DNA of 64,000 bases, taken from assembly GCA_958435945.1 (NCBI GenBank), contig CAUBIC010000009.1:1-64000 (forward strand), given 5' to 3'. The stretch comes from an uncultured Collinsella sp. GTDB taxonomy: Bacteria > Actinomycetota > Coriobacteriia > Coriobacteriales > Coriobacteriaceae. Under the pieces are notes generated by a model. That model saw only the letters and a program-made list of their open reading frames with translations, did not search any database and was not told where the DNA came from. Positions 33,689 to 42,371 of the stretch are shown here, in pieces. How positions within the stretch are numbered: position 1 is the first letter of the stretch; each line of letters opens with the position of its first letter. A program made the translations under genes and the position numbers.

Positions 33689-33715
33689 GTTACGCGGTTC
33701 TACGAACCGCGTAAC
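33689..33715 (+). terminator. Hairpin after the RGG-protein gene
   Basis: GTTACGCGGTTC pairs with GAACCGCGTAAC, starting 3 nt past the stop. No T-run. Confidence 0.5.
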
Positions 33716-33728
33716 TAGTTGACGCTGC

Positions 33729-33828
33729 GCGCCCACCAGAGCGACAACTTGTCATTCAAAGAGGACGGCATGACCAGAAGGTCTATGCCGTCCTCTTTTC
33801 ATGTCAATTTGTTCGCTCTGGTGGGCGC
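33729..33828. repeat. 100-bp nested palindrome
   Basis: Outer arms GCGCCCACCAGAGCGA (33729-33744) and complement (33813-33828) enclose an inner stem AAAGAGGACGGCAT...ATGCCGTCCTCTTT capped by GACC-AGAA-GGTC. The whole forms one long hairpin. The gap 33687-34013 holds this element and the next one and no gene. Confidence 0.75.
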
Positions 33829-33905
33829 TCGCTGTCGGTACCAAAACATCGACATTGCCATGATCCAAGGTAGTCATTGGGGACGTTCTTAAACGACTAC
33901 ATAGC

Positions 33906-33973
33906 ATGAGAGTGGATAATCTCCCGGTTTGAGTCTGCATTCAAGCTCAAAGTGGGAGATTATCCACTCTCAT
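33906..33973. repeat. 68-bp palindrome with 20-bp perfect arms
   Basis: ATGAGAGTGGATAATCTCCC (33906-33925) is exactly complementary to 33954-33973. The loop contains a further TTTGAG/CTCAAA pair. It lies 40 nt past the pdxT stop and could act at that 3' end. Confidence 0.75.
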
Positions 33974-34013
33974 TTGTTATGTGTCCGAAATTCCACGTTC
34001 GTTTCTACTCCGC

Positions 34014-34601
34014 CTACATTTGGAGGAAGAGCTCGTGGAGGCGGGTGTCGTCGTCGAGCTCGGGGTGAAAGGTAACACCGAGCTGGTTGCCTTGGCGGGC
34101 GGCGACGATGCGGCCGTCGACTTCGGCTAGGGCCTCAGTGTCGCCGTGCACTTCGACGATGCGGGGTGCACGGATAAACGTCAGCGGCAACTCACCGTCG
34201 ATACCGCCTACCTGCCCCTTGGTGCGAAAGCTGCCGAGCTGTCTGCCATAGGCATTACGCTCAACGAGCACATCCATGGTTGCCAAACGCGGCGTGCCCT
34301 TATCGTCATGGGCGGCAAGGTCGTGAGCCAGCAGAATCAGGCCGGCGCAGGTGCCCAAGACGGGCATGCCCTCAACAATGCGTGTGCGAAGCCCCTCGAG
34401 CATACCGAGTTCGGCAAGTAGCTTGCCCTGAACGGTGGACTCGCCGCCGGGGAGGACCAGGTGGTCAAAGTTCTGCTGCAAATCGGCCGCCTGCCTCAGC
34501 TCAATACAACGTGCGCCAAGCTCGGATAGTCTTGTCTCGTGCTCGGCAAAAGCGCCTTGGACCGCCAGCACGGCGACCGTTTGGCCTGCATAATCGCTCA
34601 T
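34014..34601 (-). CDS. pdxT: Pyridoxal 5'-phosphate synthase glutaminase subunit
   Basis: A 195-residue class I glutamine amidotransferase that supplies ammonia to PdxS for de novo PLP synthesis. The triad is visible: Cys in GTCAG, His and Glu in TFHPEL. LPGGESTVQGKLL and RNAYGRQLGSF are PdxT-specific. AAAGGA lies before the ATG. It follows pdxS by 20 nt in the same operon, divergent from a MocR-type regulator. Confidence 0.96.
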   Translation of the reverse strand: MSDYAGQTVAVLAVQGAFAEHETRLSELGARCIELRQAADLQQNFDHLVLPGGESTVQGKLLAELGMLEGLRTRIVEGMPVLGTCAGLILLAHDLAAHDDKGTPRLATMDVLVERNAYGRQLGSFRTKGQVGGIDGELPLTFIRAPRIVEVHGDTEALAEVDGRIVAARQGNQLGVTFHPELDDDTRLHELFLQM

Positions 34602-34621
34602 GTGCGATCCTTTCTGCCGGA

Positions 34622-35512
34622 CTAGCGCCCGCGCTCCTCCATGATAATCTCGATCTCGTCGGCGTTGATGCCCACCATGGCCTCGCCCAGGTCCTCCGAA
34701 AGCTCGGCGATGAGCTTGGCATCGGTGAAGTTCGCCACGGCCTTGACGATGGCGGCGGCGCGCTTGGCAGGGTCGCCGCTCTTAAAGATGCCCGAGCCGA
34801 CAAAGACGCCCTCGGCGCCCAGCTGCATCATCAGCGCGGCGTCGGCGGGGGTCGCTACGCCGCCGGCGGCAAAGTTCACAACGGGAAGCTTGCCCGTGGC
34901 ATGGACCTCGCGCACCAGCTCGACCGGAACCTGCAGTTGCTTGGCTGCCTCAAAGAGCTCATCGTCGCGCAGGGCAACAACGTCGCGGATTTGCTTTTGG
35001 ATCTTGCGCATGTGACGCACAGCCTGAACGACGTCGCCCGTGCCCGGCTCGCCCTTGGTGCGAATCATCGTGGCGCCCTCGGCAACACGGCGCAGCGCCT
35101 CGCCCAGATCGCGGGCGCCGCAGACAAACGGCACGTCAAACTGGGTCTTGTCGATGTGATAGACGTCATCGGCAGGGGAGAGAACCTCGGATTCGTCGAT
35201 GTAGTCGATATCGATGGCCTGAAGGACCTGCGCCTCGACGATGTGACCGATGCGGCACTTGGCCATAACGGGGATGGAGACGGCCTCTTGGATGCCCTTG
35301 ATCATCTTGGGGTCGCTCATGCGCGACACACCGCCTGCGGCACGGATGTCGGCCGGGATGCGCTCGAGTGCCATGACGGCGCAGGCGCCCGCTTCCTCGG
35401 CGATGCGTGCCTGCTCGGGCGTGGTGACGTCCATGATGACGCCGCCCTTGAGCATCTGCGCGAGCTCGCGATTGAGTTTGACGCGATCGGCCTTGCTGGT
35501 CTGTTCTGCCAT
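34622..35512 (-). CDS. pdxS: Pyridoxal 5'-phosphate synthase subunit PdxS
   Basis: A 296-residue TIM-barrel synthase that makes PLP from ribose 5-phosphate, glyceraldehyde 3-phosphate and ammonia. Highly conserved segments include [53 protein letters not shown] and [17 protein letters not shown]. The start at 35512 has GGGAG 6 nt upstream and matches the family length. First gene of pdxST. Confidence 0.97.
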   Translation of the reverse strand: MAEQTSKADRVKLNRELAQMLKGGVIMDVTTPEQARIAEEAGACAVMALERIPADIRAAGGVSRMSDPKMIKGIQEAVSIPVMAKCRIGHIVEAQVLQAIDIDYIDESEVLSPADDVYHIDKTQFDVPFVCGARDLGEALRRVAEGATMIRTKGEPGTGDVVQAVRHMRKIQKQIRDVVALRDDELFEAAKQLQVPVELVREVHATGKLPVVNFAAGGVATPADAALMMQLGAEGVFVGSGIFKSGDPAKRAAAIVKAVANFTDAKLIAELSEDLGEAMVGINADEIEIIMEERGR

Positions 35513-35604
35513 GGTTGCTCCCTTGGTTGGCATGTGCATTGCTTGACGGAACATCCTATCGGGGAGCTGGGTATGGCGAAATACTCAGTTTTCGAGATAA
35601 TTAC

Positions 35605-35646
35605 AAGGTCAGACTAATACCAGATTGAATGACTTAATAAGGTCAG
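35605..35646. promoter_or_regulatory. Direct repeats between pdxS and the MocR regulator
   Basis: AAGGTCAG occurs at 35605-35612 and 35639-35646, 34 bp apart, in the divergent control region. Directly repeated sites bound by dimeric PdxR/MocR proteins are the expected arrangement. Confidence 0.5.
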
Positions 35647-35657
35647 GTGATAGGCTC

Positions 35658-37094
35658 ATGCTTGACTACAATTTGGAAAAACGCGGCGAAGCATCGCTCT
35701 ATGAGTATGTTTACCAGCAAATTCGAGATGATATCGTTGCTGGACGCATTGCGGCGGGGGAGCATCTTCCGTCTAAGCGTGCCTTTGCCAGTCATCTGGG
35801 AATCAGTGTCATTACCATCGAGAATGCATATAGCCAGTTACTTGCCGAGGGCTATATTTGCTCAAAGCCGCGTCGTGGCTACTACGCTTGTGAGCTTCCG
35901 GATGCACCGGTTTTGGCTTCGGCTGCGGAGGGCATCGACCGAGACGCCGTCTCTGCGGACCCTAGCGCGCATGATGTCCGCGGGCGGGTCGAGCAATTCG
36001 ACGCACTTTCTCCTTCCGCTTTGGAGGCGGCGCGGCTTTGGCAAAGCGCACTGCGGGCGACGCTGGCATCCGAAGACGAACGCGAGATCTTTTCGCCCGC
36101 GCCAGCACAGGGCACCGCTCGGCTACGACGCGCAATTGCTCATCATCTGCGCGGGACAAGGGGTATGAATGTCGACCCCAACAACATTGTTATCGGCGCG
36201 GGCGCCCAGCTGCTCGATACCATGTTGGTTCAGCTGCTTGGAGCCGACAAGGTGTATGCCGTTGAGGATCCGGGCTATTTGCGCCTGACGCGCATCTATC
36301 AGGCTATGGGCTGCAAAGTACGACATATCCCGTTGGATGATGAGGGCGTGGACTTGGGCGCTCTGCAGAAAACCGGGGCCGATGTCCTTCACCTGATGCC
36401 GTCCCATCAGTATCCGACTGGCCTTGTGACGAGCATTGCACGTCGCTATGCGCTGCTCAGCTGGGCCGCCGAGCTGCCGGGCAGGTATCTCATCGAAGAT
36501 GACTTTGATTGTGAGTTTCGCCTTGCCGGCAAGCCGATTCCTGCGCTCGCGTCGATCGATGCCGCCCAGTCGGTTATCTACACCAACACGTTTTCGAAGA
36601 GCCTTTCATCGGCGTTGCGTCTAGCGTACATGGTGTTGCCCGATGAGCTGATGGAGCGGTTTAGGCACAACCTTGGTTTTTACGCCTCATCGGTGAGCTC
36701 TGTTGACCAGGTTGCCTTGGCGCGTTTGCTGGAATCGGGTGATTACGAGCGACATGTGAACCGCGTGCGCGTGCGCGCTCGCGAGGCGCGCGATGGCCTG
36801 GCGGCGCTTGTACGGAAAGCGTTCCCGGCAGGGGAGGTCTCGATTGAGCATGCAGATGCGGGCCTTTACTGCACCGTGGTTGCAGAGCGCGGAGTGGGTG
36901 GAAGCTCTTTTGTGCGGGCCCTCACGCGCTCGAGTATCCCGTTCATCGATGTTAGTGACTGCTATTGGTGTGCCGATGGCGCATCTGTCCCTGAAAACTC
37001 AACTCAAATTCTTGTTCAGTATGACGATTTGAGTCCAAAAGTGCTTAATAGCTTGGAATTGCAGCTAATGGAGGGCACTCTGCAATCTAAGTGA
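35658..37094 (+). CDS. pdxR: MocR/PdxR-type GntR-aminotransferase regulator
   Basis: 478 residues. The N-terminal GntR winged helix (YEYVYQQIRDDIVAGRIAAGEHLPSKRAFASHLGIS) is fused to an aminotransferase-like domain with EDPGYLR, the PLP-binding ENDFDCEFR-type EDDFDCEFRLAG and the lysine loop TNTFSKSLSSALRLAYMV. Divergence from pdxST points to PdxR, a PLP-sensing regulator of B6 synthesis. ATG 35658 follows AGGTG; an ATG 33 nt earlier lacks a ribosome site. The stop codon TGA lies inside the 119-bp repeat starting at 37089, so the repeat ends the gene. Confidence 0.92.
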   Translation: MLDYNLEKRGEASLYEYVYQQIRDDIVAGRIAAGEHLPSKRAFASHLGISVITIENAYSQLLAEGYICSKPRRGYYACELPDAPVLASAAEGIDRDAVSADPSAHDVRGRVEQFDALSPSALEAARLWQSALRATLASEDEREIFSPAPAQGTARLRRAIAHHLRGTRGMNVDPNNIVIGAGAQLLDTMLVQLLGADKVYAVEDPGYLRLTRIYQAMGCKVRHIPLDDEGVDLGALQKTGADVLHLMPSHQYPTGLVTSIARRYALLSWAAELPGRYLIEDDFDCEFRLAGKPIPALASIDAAQSVIYTNTFSKSLSSALRLAYMVLPDELMERFRHNLGFYASSVSSVDQVALARLLESGDYERHVNRVRVRAREARDGLAALVRKAFPAGEVSIEHADAGLYCTVVAERGVGGSSFVRALTRSSIPFIDVSDCYWCADGASVPENSTQILVQYDDLSPKVLNSLELQLMEGTLQSK

Positions 37095-37207
37095 GTAGAC
37101 TTTTGGCACTTTGGCGACCAGGCAGTTTTGAAACAAGCTATCTACCTGGGGTTTTGAAAAGCAGGATGACCGGCCTGCTCGGGATGTTCAAAAAAGTCTA
37201 CTCACTT
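37089..37207. repeat. 119-bp terminal-inverted-repeat element, copy A
   Basis: Begins AAGTGAGTAGACTTTT and ends with its complement AAAAGTCTACTCACTT. An internal block ATCTACCTGGGGTTTT matches copies B (38509) and C (48521). The first bases form the pdxR stop codon. Confidence 0.85.
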
Positions 37208-37241
37208 GCCGCGTAAAGCTTCTGCATGAGAAAAAAATGGG

Positions 37242-37307
37242 GTTTTCAACAGGGCTTCGTCCAGCTTTTGGCAAGCTTTTGGCCAGTTGGGGAGGGCTGT
37301 TGAAAAC
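37242..37307. repeat. 66-bp inverted repeat
   Basis: GTTTTCAACAG (37242-37252) and CTGTTGAAAAC (37297-37307) flank a segment with CAGCTTTTGGC / AAGCTTTTGGC direct repeats. It lies between copy A and the nuclease-fold gene; its role is unknown. Confidence 0.5.
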
Positions 37308-37390
37308 TTAACAGTCCGTTCGGTGCCATTATTGGTGCGTTCGCCCCAATGCGAGACAGGCTGGGTTGAAATTCGTGTTTTCCTGTGCCT

Positions 37391-38518
37391 ATGAAGGATT
37401 TACTTTGTGACATATCGGCTTTTAGATACTGGCGTTTGCCCCCTCAAGTCCGCGCTTTGTGTCCGCCGCTTCCGCGACCGGAAGAAGACCGGCAGCGATA
37501 TGACCTCGCCCGTAACCCGACGGCTGCGGTTGCGCTCGGCTTTCCGTTGTATACATTGGTTCGGACGAGAAGCAAGCGGACATGCTCTGCCAGCATTAGG
37601 CAGCGGCTGTTTCTTGGTGAGCTTCCCAGGGAATCTGTGCTGGAAACGGAGCATGGATTTTTGATTACGTCTCCTCTACTGACGGCATTCATCATGTCGC
37701 GGCATCTGACGGATCTTCAGCTTCTTTTTGTGTTGGCGGAGATGTGCGGCCTGTTTGCGGTGTGTGCTCTGCCGGCGGCACTCGAGGCGGAGCTTACGCG
37801 TGCAATTGATTCGGGCGCGATTTCGACAACGTTCGGTTGGGTGCGCTGCCCGTCCGAGGACGGCGCCGCTTCAAATTTATGGCGTCGAGACGCTTTGGTT
37901 TTGGGCAGAGACCTTGACCGTTTTCGTTCAGATGTTTGCGGGATGCGTTACGGCAATAGATTTAGGGCGGTATCGCAACTTGTTCCATTGGGTGCCGCGT
38001 CGCCTTTTGAGGTCGAGGCGTATTTGTTGCTTGGACTGCCGCGAGCCCTGGGAGGCGAAGGGTTTTGCGGCATAGAGCTCAATGTCGAAGTGACGTTAAG
38101 CACAAGTGCTCGAGCGATTGTGGGAAAGTCCCGTGTATATATCGACCTACTACTTTCTACGCCGGACGGCAGGCGACAGGTGGCCATTGAATGTCAGGGA
38201 AAGGCCTCGCACGGACGCGCAGGGGATGGCTTGCGTGACGCCGATCGCATGACGGCCCTTCAGGCCATGGGCTACGATGTACTTCTCCTGACACACAGAC
38301 AGATATCCGATGAGGATAGATTCCGCGCGATCGTTAAGGCCGTATGCAGGATGCTCGATGCTGAATATCGTGATAAAAGCCCGGATGAGCAAAGGGCTGA
38401 GGCATTACTCCGGTCTGAACTATTCGTTGACTGGACAAAATTGGGAGTAATCGACGGAAAGATGCCCGTTAGACGCAAAACAGCTCAATCGTGGACGGCT
38501 GCGGTTCTAAGTGAGTAG
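37391..38518 (+). CDS. Nuclease-fold (DUF559/AbiEi-like) protein bracketed by repeats
   Basis: About 375 residues, not assigned to a named protein. The N-terminus (CDISAFRYWRLPPQV) resembles AbiEi-type proteins. The second half fits a DUF559/Vsr-like endonuclease fold: SPFEVEAYLLLGLPRALGG, then Asp252 in VYIDLLL and Glu267-x-Gln269 in IECQG, then DADRMTALQAMGYDVLLLT. The D/ExQ pair would be the PD-(D/E)xK metal site. No clear ribosome site precedes ATG 37391 or GTG 37385. Copies A and B of the 119-bp element lie on either side, and its TAG stop falls inside copy B. Possible roles are DNA cleavage or antitoxin-type regulation; unproven. Confidence 0.7.
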   Translation: MKDLLCDISAFRYWRLPPQVRALCPPLPRPEEDRQRYDLARNPTAAVALGFPLYTLVRTRSKRTCSASIRQRLFLGELPRESVLETEHGFLITSPLLTAFIMSRHLTDLQLLFVLAEMCGLFAVCALPAALEAELTRAIDSGAISTTFGWVRCPSEDGAASNLWRRDALVLGRDLDRFRSDVCGMRYGNRFRAVSQLVPLGAASPFEVEAYLLLGLPRALGGEGFCGIELNVEVTLSTSARAIVGKSRVYIDLLLSTPDGRRQVAIECQGKASHGRAGDGLRDADRMTALQAMGYDVLLLTHRQISDEDRFRAIVKAVCRMLDAEYRDKSPDEQRAEALLRSELFVDWTKLGVIDGKMPVRRKTAQSWTAAVLSE

Positions 38519-38627
38519 ACTTTTGGCACTTTGGCGCCCAGGCTGTTTTGCAACAAGTCATTTACCTGCGGCTTTATAAAGCAATATGGATGGTGTGCTC
38601 GGCAAGTTCCAAAAAGTCTACTCACTT
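38509..38627. repeat. 119-bp terminal-inverted-repeat element, copy B
   Basis: Same termini, length and orientation as copy A, with internal ATTTACCTGCGGCTTT. The arms pair further inward than in A (GGCACTTTG against CAAGTTCC). It supplies the TAG stop of the nuclease-fold gene. Confidence 0.85.
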
Positions 38628-38693
38628 AGTTTTTGATGAGAAGCCGATGCCTAAGGCGGTCCTATTTCAGGGCGTTAACGAGTCCTCGAGACA

Positions 38694-38725
38694 CAAAAAG
38701 GCCCGAACCATGCGGTCCGGGCCTT
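38694..38725 (-). terminator. Terminator of the rubrerythrin gene
   Basis: On the minus strand AAGGCCCGGACC pairs with GGTTCGGGCCTT (one mismatch), loop GCAT, followed by TTTTG; 34 nt past the stop. Confidence 0.85.
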
Positions 38726-38758
38726 ATCGAGCTAGAGATTGTCTCTCAGGCGGCTGGC

Positions 38759-39319
38759 TTAGCCAAAGTAGCGCTTGAGCAGGCCGGCGAAAGCCTTGCC
38801 GTGGCGAGCCTCGTCGCGAGCCATCTCGTGCACGGTGTCGTGGATGGCATCGAGACCAGCGGCCTTGGCGCGCTTGGCGAGATCAGTCTTGCCGGCGGTG
38901 GCGCCGTTCTCGGCCTCAACGCGCATCTCGAGGTTCTTCTTGGTGGAGTCGGTCACGACCTCGCCCAGGAGCTCAGCGAACTTGGCGGCGTGCTCGGCCT
39001 CCTCGTGAGCAGCCTTCTCCCAGTACAGGCCGATCTCGGGATAGCCCTCGCGATGAGCGACGCGAGCCATGGCCAGGTACATACCGACCTCAGAGCACTC
39101 GCCCTCAAAGTTGGCGCGCAGGTCGGCAACGATGTCCTCGGAGACGCCCTCCATCTTGGCGACGCCCACGACGTGCTCGGCAGCCCACTCGAGCTGGCCC
39201 TCCTCCTGCTTCAGGAAACGAGAACCGGGAACGCCGCACTGGGGGCACTTGAAGTCCTCGGGCAGCTGGTCGCCGTCGAACTCTTCCACATAACCGCAAA
39301 CGGGGCAAACAAACTTCAT
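38759..39319 (-). CDS. Reverse rubrerythrin-like NADH peroxidase
   Basis: A 186-residue iron protein with an N-terminal rubredoxin domain (CPVCGY and CPQCGVPG) followed by a ferritin-like diiron domain ([53 protein letters not shown]). The rubredoxin-first order defines reverse rubrerythrins, which reduce hydrogen peroxide with electrons from NADH via partner proteins in anaerobes. Start 39319 has AAAGGA 7 nt upstream. Monocistronic with its own terminator; it fits an oxygen-sensitive gut organism. Confidence 0.92.
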   Translation of the reverse strand: MKFVCPVCGYVEEFDGDQLPEDFKCPQCGVPGSRFLKQEEGQLEWAAEHVVGVAKMEGVSEDIVADLRANFEGECSEVGMYLAMARVAHREGYPEIGLYWEKAAHEEAEHAAKFAELLGEVVTDSTKKNLEMRVEAENGATAGKTDLAKRAKAAGLDAIHDTVHEMARDEARHGKAFAGLLKRYFG

Positions 39320-39524
39320 GATTCGATCCTTTCGATCGATGGCGATTGTGCGCTCGTCCGGTCCCGTAAGGGCCCTCTCCGGACGTGCGTCTTGACGAGT
39401 TCTATTATCCATAAATGCAACCAAATGTGAAGCCTATTAGGAATGATTTTTAATAAAACAATTTTGAGATATGAAGATGTTGATTGATTAACGATTGGGA
39501 GGCCGTCTGCGATCTCTGCTGAGT

Positions 39525-39530
39525 ACAATC
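39525..39530 (+). promoter_or_regulatory. Probable -10 box (TACAAT) of the dehydrogenase operon
   Basis: TACAAT followed by CGGGCG, 46 nt before the alcohol dehydrogenase start. No clear -35. Confidence 0.35.
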
Positions 39531-39575
39531 GGGCGAGCAAATGTTGACCTATCAACAAATGAAGGAGTTTCCTTT

Positions 39576-40796
39576 ATGCATCTAGCCCGTCGTGCCTGGT
39601 GCCGAACATATCAGACGGTTTTTCGCATTGCATTGCCGATCCTGCCCTATACCGAGCCGCGCATTTTGGAGCATGCCGAGGATGTGCCCGCGGTGCTTCA
39701 AAAGCGCTCGATCCAGAAGGTCCTTATCGTGACAGACCCTGGTATTGCACGTTTGGGGCTCACGGCATCACTCGAGCGCGCGCTTACGGCTCAGGGGATT
39801 GCCGTTACGGTCTATGCCGAAACGCGTGCGAACCCTACGGTCTCGAATGTGGAGGAAGCGGCGGCACTGTATCGCGAGAACGGCTGCCGGGCCATTATCG
39901 GCTTTGGCGGTGGCTCGGCCATGGACTGTGCCAAGGGCGTGGGAGCACGCATCGCACAGCCAAACAAGCCCATCAACAAGATGCGAGGGCTGCTGCGGAT
40001 TCATCGTCGCCTGCCGCTGCTTATCGCCGTTCCCACCACGGCAGGTACGGGAAGCGAGGTCACGCTTGCGGCAGTAATTACCGATGACGAGACACACTAC
40101 AAGTATCCCATTAACGACTTTGTGCTTATCCCGCGCTTCGCGGTGCACGACCCCGAGTTTACGCGCGGCCTGCCCGCCTCCATTACGGGGCAGACGGGCA
40201 TGGACGCCCTGACGCATGCCGTCGAGGCGTTTATCGGGCGAAGCACCACACCCTATACGCGCAAGATGGCGCGGCAGGCGGTTCAGCTCATCCACGACAA
40301 TTTGCTCGAGGCCTATGAGCATGGTGATGACATGCGTGCGCGTCGCAATATGCTTTCGGCGGCGTATAAGGCGGGTGTTGCCTTTACGCGCTCCTATGTT
40401 GGATACGTTCATGCCATCGCACACAGCCTGGGCGGGCGTTACGGGATTCCGCACGGCTTGGCCAATGCTATCATCCTGCCGCACATGCTTCGCGCTTATG
40501 GTGAAGCTGCTGCTCCTAAGCTCGCTGATCTCGCCCGCATGGCCGGCATCGCGCCGGTTAACGCGCAGGACAGCCTGGCGGCCGAGGCCTTTATCGATTG
40601 GGTCGACCGCATGAACGCCGCCTTGGACATTCCCAAATATGTGGCGGGCATTCGCCGCTCTGACATTCCGCAGATGGCAGCACATGCCGATGCCGAGGCC
40701 AATCCGCTGTACCCCGTTCCGCTTTTGATGGACCGTTTGGAGCTCGAGCGTATGTACGAAGTCGTCGCGGGTGGTATGTTTGAGGACGAGAACTAG
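39576..40796 (+). CDS. Iron-containing alcohol dehydrogenase
   Basis: A 406-residue group III NAD(P)-dependent alcohol dehydrogenase. The dinucleotide motif is GFGGGSAMDCAKG, and PTTAGTGSEVT is the family signature. The metal ligands lie in MDALTHAVEAF and VHAIAHSLGGRYGIPHGLANA (Asp/His/His/His). It probably interconverts an aldehyde and alcohol in fermentation; the substrate is unknown. AAGGAG lies 8 nt before ATG 39576. The aldehyde dehydrogenase starts 8 nt downstream, so the pair can carry acyl-level intermediates between acid, aldehyde and alcohol. Confidence 0.9.
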   Translation: MHLARRAWCRTYQTVFRIALPILPYTEPRILEHAEDVPAVLQKRSIQKVLIVTDPGIARLGLTASLERALTAQGIAVTVYAETRANPTVSNVEEAAALYRENGCRAIIGFGGGSAMDCAKGVGARIAQPNKPINKMRGLLRIHRRLPLLIAVPTTAGTGSEVTLAAVITDDETHYKYPINDFVLIPRFAVHDPEFTRGLPASITGQTGMDALTHAVEAFIGRSTTPYTRKMARQAVQLIHDNLLEAYEHGDDMRARRNMLSAAYKAGVAFTRSYVGYVHAIAHSLGGRYGIPHGLANAIILPHMLRAYGEAAAPKLADLARMAGIAPVNAQDSLAAEAFIDWVDRMNAALDIPKYVAGIRRSDIPQMAAHADAEANPLYPVPLLMDRLELERMYEVVAGGMFEDEN

Positions 40797-40804
40797 GAGG
40801 GTCC

Positions 40805-42184
40805 ATGAACACCGAGGAAATTGCGTGCATCGTCGGCGATCAGCGCACTTACTTTAAGACGCACGCTACGTTTGATGTCGATGCTCGACGTCGCGCGCTC
40901 GTGAGTTTACGCGATGCGGTGCGGGCCCACGAGGCCGATATTGCCCATGCGCTCAAGACCGATTTGGGAAAGTCACATGACGAGGCGTATATGTGCGAGA
41001 TCGGCACGTCGCTTTCCGAGATTCGTCATCAGATCGCTCACGTGGCTCGATGGAGTCGTCCGCGCCTGCGTCCGTGTGACCTTGCCAACGCCGTGAGTGT
41101 GTGCAAAACGCAAGCCGTGCCCTATGGCGTAACGCTCATCATGGCGCCTTGGAACTATCCGTTTTTGTTGACGCTTGAGCCGCTTGCCGGTGCCCTTGCC
41201 GCGGGTAATACCGTGGTTATCAAGCCGAGTGCCTATGCGCCGGCGTCGAGCAAGGTGCTCAAGCAAATTTGCGAAGAGGCGTTCGATCCGCGCCTGGTGA
41301 CGGTTGTCGAAGGCGGGCGCGCCGAGAACGAAGCACTGCTCGATGAGCACTGGGACAAGATCTTCTTTACCGGTAGCGTTCCGGTCGGCAAGCTCGTCAT
41401 GGAGCGCGCGAGCAAAAACCTCACGCCCGTGACGCTTGAGCTGGGCGGAAAGAGTCCCTGCATCGTGGATGCGACGGCAAACTTGAAGGTCGCGGCACGA
41501 CGTATCGCCTTTGGTAAATGGCTCAACGTGGGGCAGACCTGCGTGGCGCCCGACTACCTGCTGGTCGATACGCGCGTGCACGGTGAGCTGTTGGGCCTCA
41601 TCAAGGAGGAGGTCCGTCGCATGTTTGGCGAGCACCCGCTCGACAACGAGGATTACGGGCATATCGTCAACGCCAAGCATTTCGCGCGCGTACGCGGGCT
41701 GATCGACCCCGATAAGGTCGTGCTTGGAGGTGTCGCGCGCGAGGCTTCGCTCAAGATCGAGCCGACGATTTTGGACGGCGTGACCCCCGATGACGCCGTG
41801 ATGCAGGAGGAGATCTTCGGCCCCATCTTGCCGGTACTGACGTTTGAGAACTTAGACGAGGCCGAAACGTTTATTACGGATCGTCCGACGCCGCTGGCCC
41901 TGTATATCTTTAGCCAGGACCGCGAGGTCCAGCAGCGCTTTGTGCGCTACGTGCCCTTTGGCGGCGGCTGTGTTAACGACACCATCATGCATCTGGCTAC
42001 GAGCCATATGGGCTTTGGCGGCATGGGCGCGAGCGGCATGGGGCAGTACCATGGCCGCGAGAGCTTCGATGCGTTTAGCCACAAGAAGAGCATCGTGAAC
42101 AAGGCAACCTGGCTGGACGTGCCGTTTCGGTATGCGCCCTACGCAAGCTGGAAGCACAAATTCGTGCGCATGTTTGTGCATTAG
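40805..42184 (+). CDS. NAD(P)-dependent aldehyde dehydrogenase, class 3-like
   Basis: A 459-residue enzyme with the short length and FALDH/class 3 features. APWNYPF is the substrate/cofactor loop, FFTGS and LELGGKSPCIV hold the catalytic Glu region, and the nucleophile Cys is in NVGQTCVAPDY. The C-terminal MGFGGMGASGMGQYHG is typical. AGGAGG precedes the ATG. It oxidises aldehydes to carboxylates; together with the alcohol dehydrogenase it forms a two-gene operon ended by a strong hairpin. Confidence 0.92.
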   Translation: MNTEEIACIVGDQRTYFKTHATFDVDARRRALVSLRDAVRAHEADIAHALKTDLGKSHDEAYMCEIGTSLSEIRHQIAHVARWSRPRLRPCDLANAVSVCKTQAVPYGVTLIMAPWNYPFLLTLEPLAGALAAGNTVVIKPSAYAPASSKVLKQICEEAFDPRLVTVVEGGRAENEALLDEHWDKIFFTGSVPVGKLVMERASKNLTPVTLELGGKSPCIVDATANLKVAARRIAFGKWLNVGQTCVAPDYLLVDTRVHGELLGLIKEEVRRMFGEHPLDNEDYGHIVNAKHFARVRGLIDPDKVVLGGVAREASLKIEPTILDGVTPDDAVMQEEIFGPILPVLTFENLDEAETFITDRPTPLALYIFSQDREVQQRFVRYVPFGGGCVNDTIMHLATSHMGFGGMGASGMGQYHGRESFDAFSHKKSIVNKATWLDVPFRYAPYASWKHKFVRMFVH

Positions 42185-42185
42185 G

Positions 42186-42229
42186 AAATGGCAGGTAATA
42201 CGAACAAGTGTTCCTATTACCTGCCATTT
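42186..42229 (+). terminator. Terminator of the dehydrogenase operon
   Basis: AAATGGCAGGTAATA pairs perfectly with TATTACCTGCCATTT, directly after the stop, with an inner GAACA/GTTC pair. Confidence 0.75.
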
Positions 42230-42287
42230 ACGTTAGACTACTGCCATGGGGTACGGATGGGCCAACTCCCTTTAGAAGGGAATTGGT

Positions 42288-42371
42288 ATGAACGTAAGCG
42301 ATGTTATTTCGTTACTGGCGTTGTTAATCGCGGCTATCGAACTCGGCCTGTTTATCGGCCGAATGAAATAG
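42288..42371 (+). CDS. 27-residue membrane peptide, candidate type I (holin-like/TxpA-type) toxin
   Basis: A short open frame encodes MNVSDVISLLALLIAAIE followed by LGLFIGRMK: one hydrophobic segment and a basic end, the pattern of TxpA/BsrG and holin-like type I toxins. AAGGGA lies 6 nt upstream, and that ribosome site is folded into a hairpin (CCAACTCCCTT with AAGGGAATTGG, one mismatch), as in translationally restrained toxins. A possible promoter pairs TTCCTA and TAGACT (17 nt apart) upstream. A promoter on the opposite strand at 42466-42494 points back towards it. Not proven to be expressed. Confidence 0.5.
   Translation: MNVSDVISLLALLIAAIELGLFIGRMK

Noticed and set aside
37089..38627. 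A composite transposon formed by copies A and B
   Set aside because: No transposase gene or clear target-site duplication is visible, so I report only a repeat-bracketed cassette.
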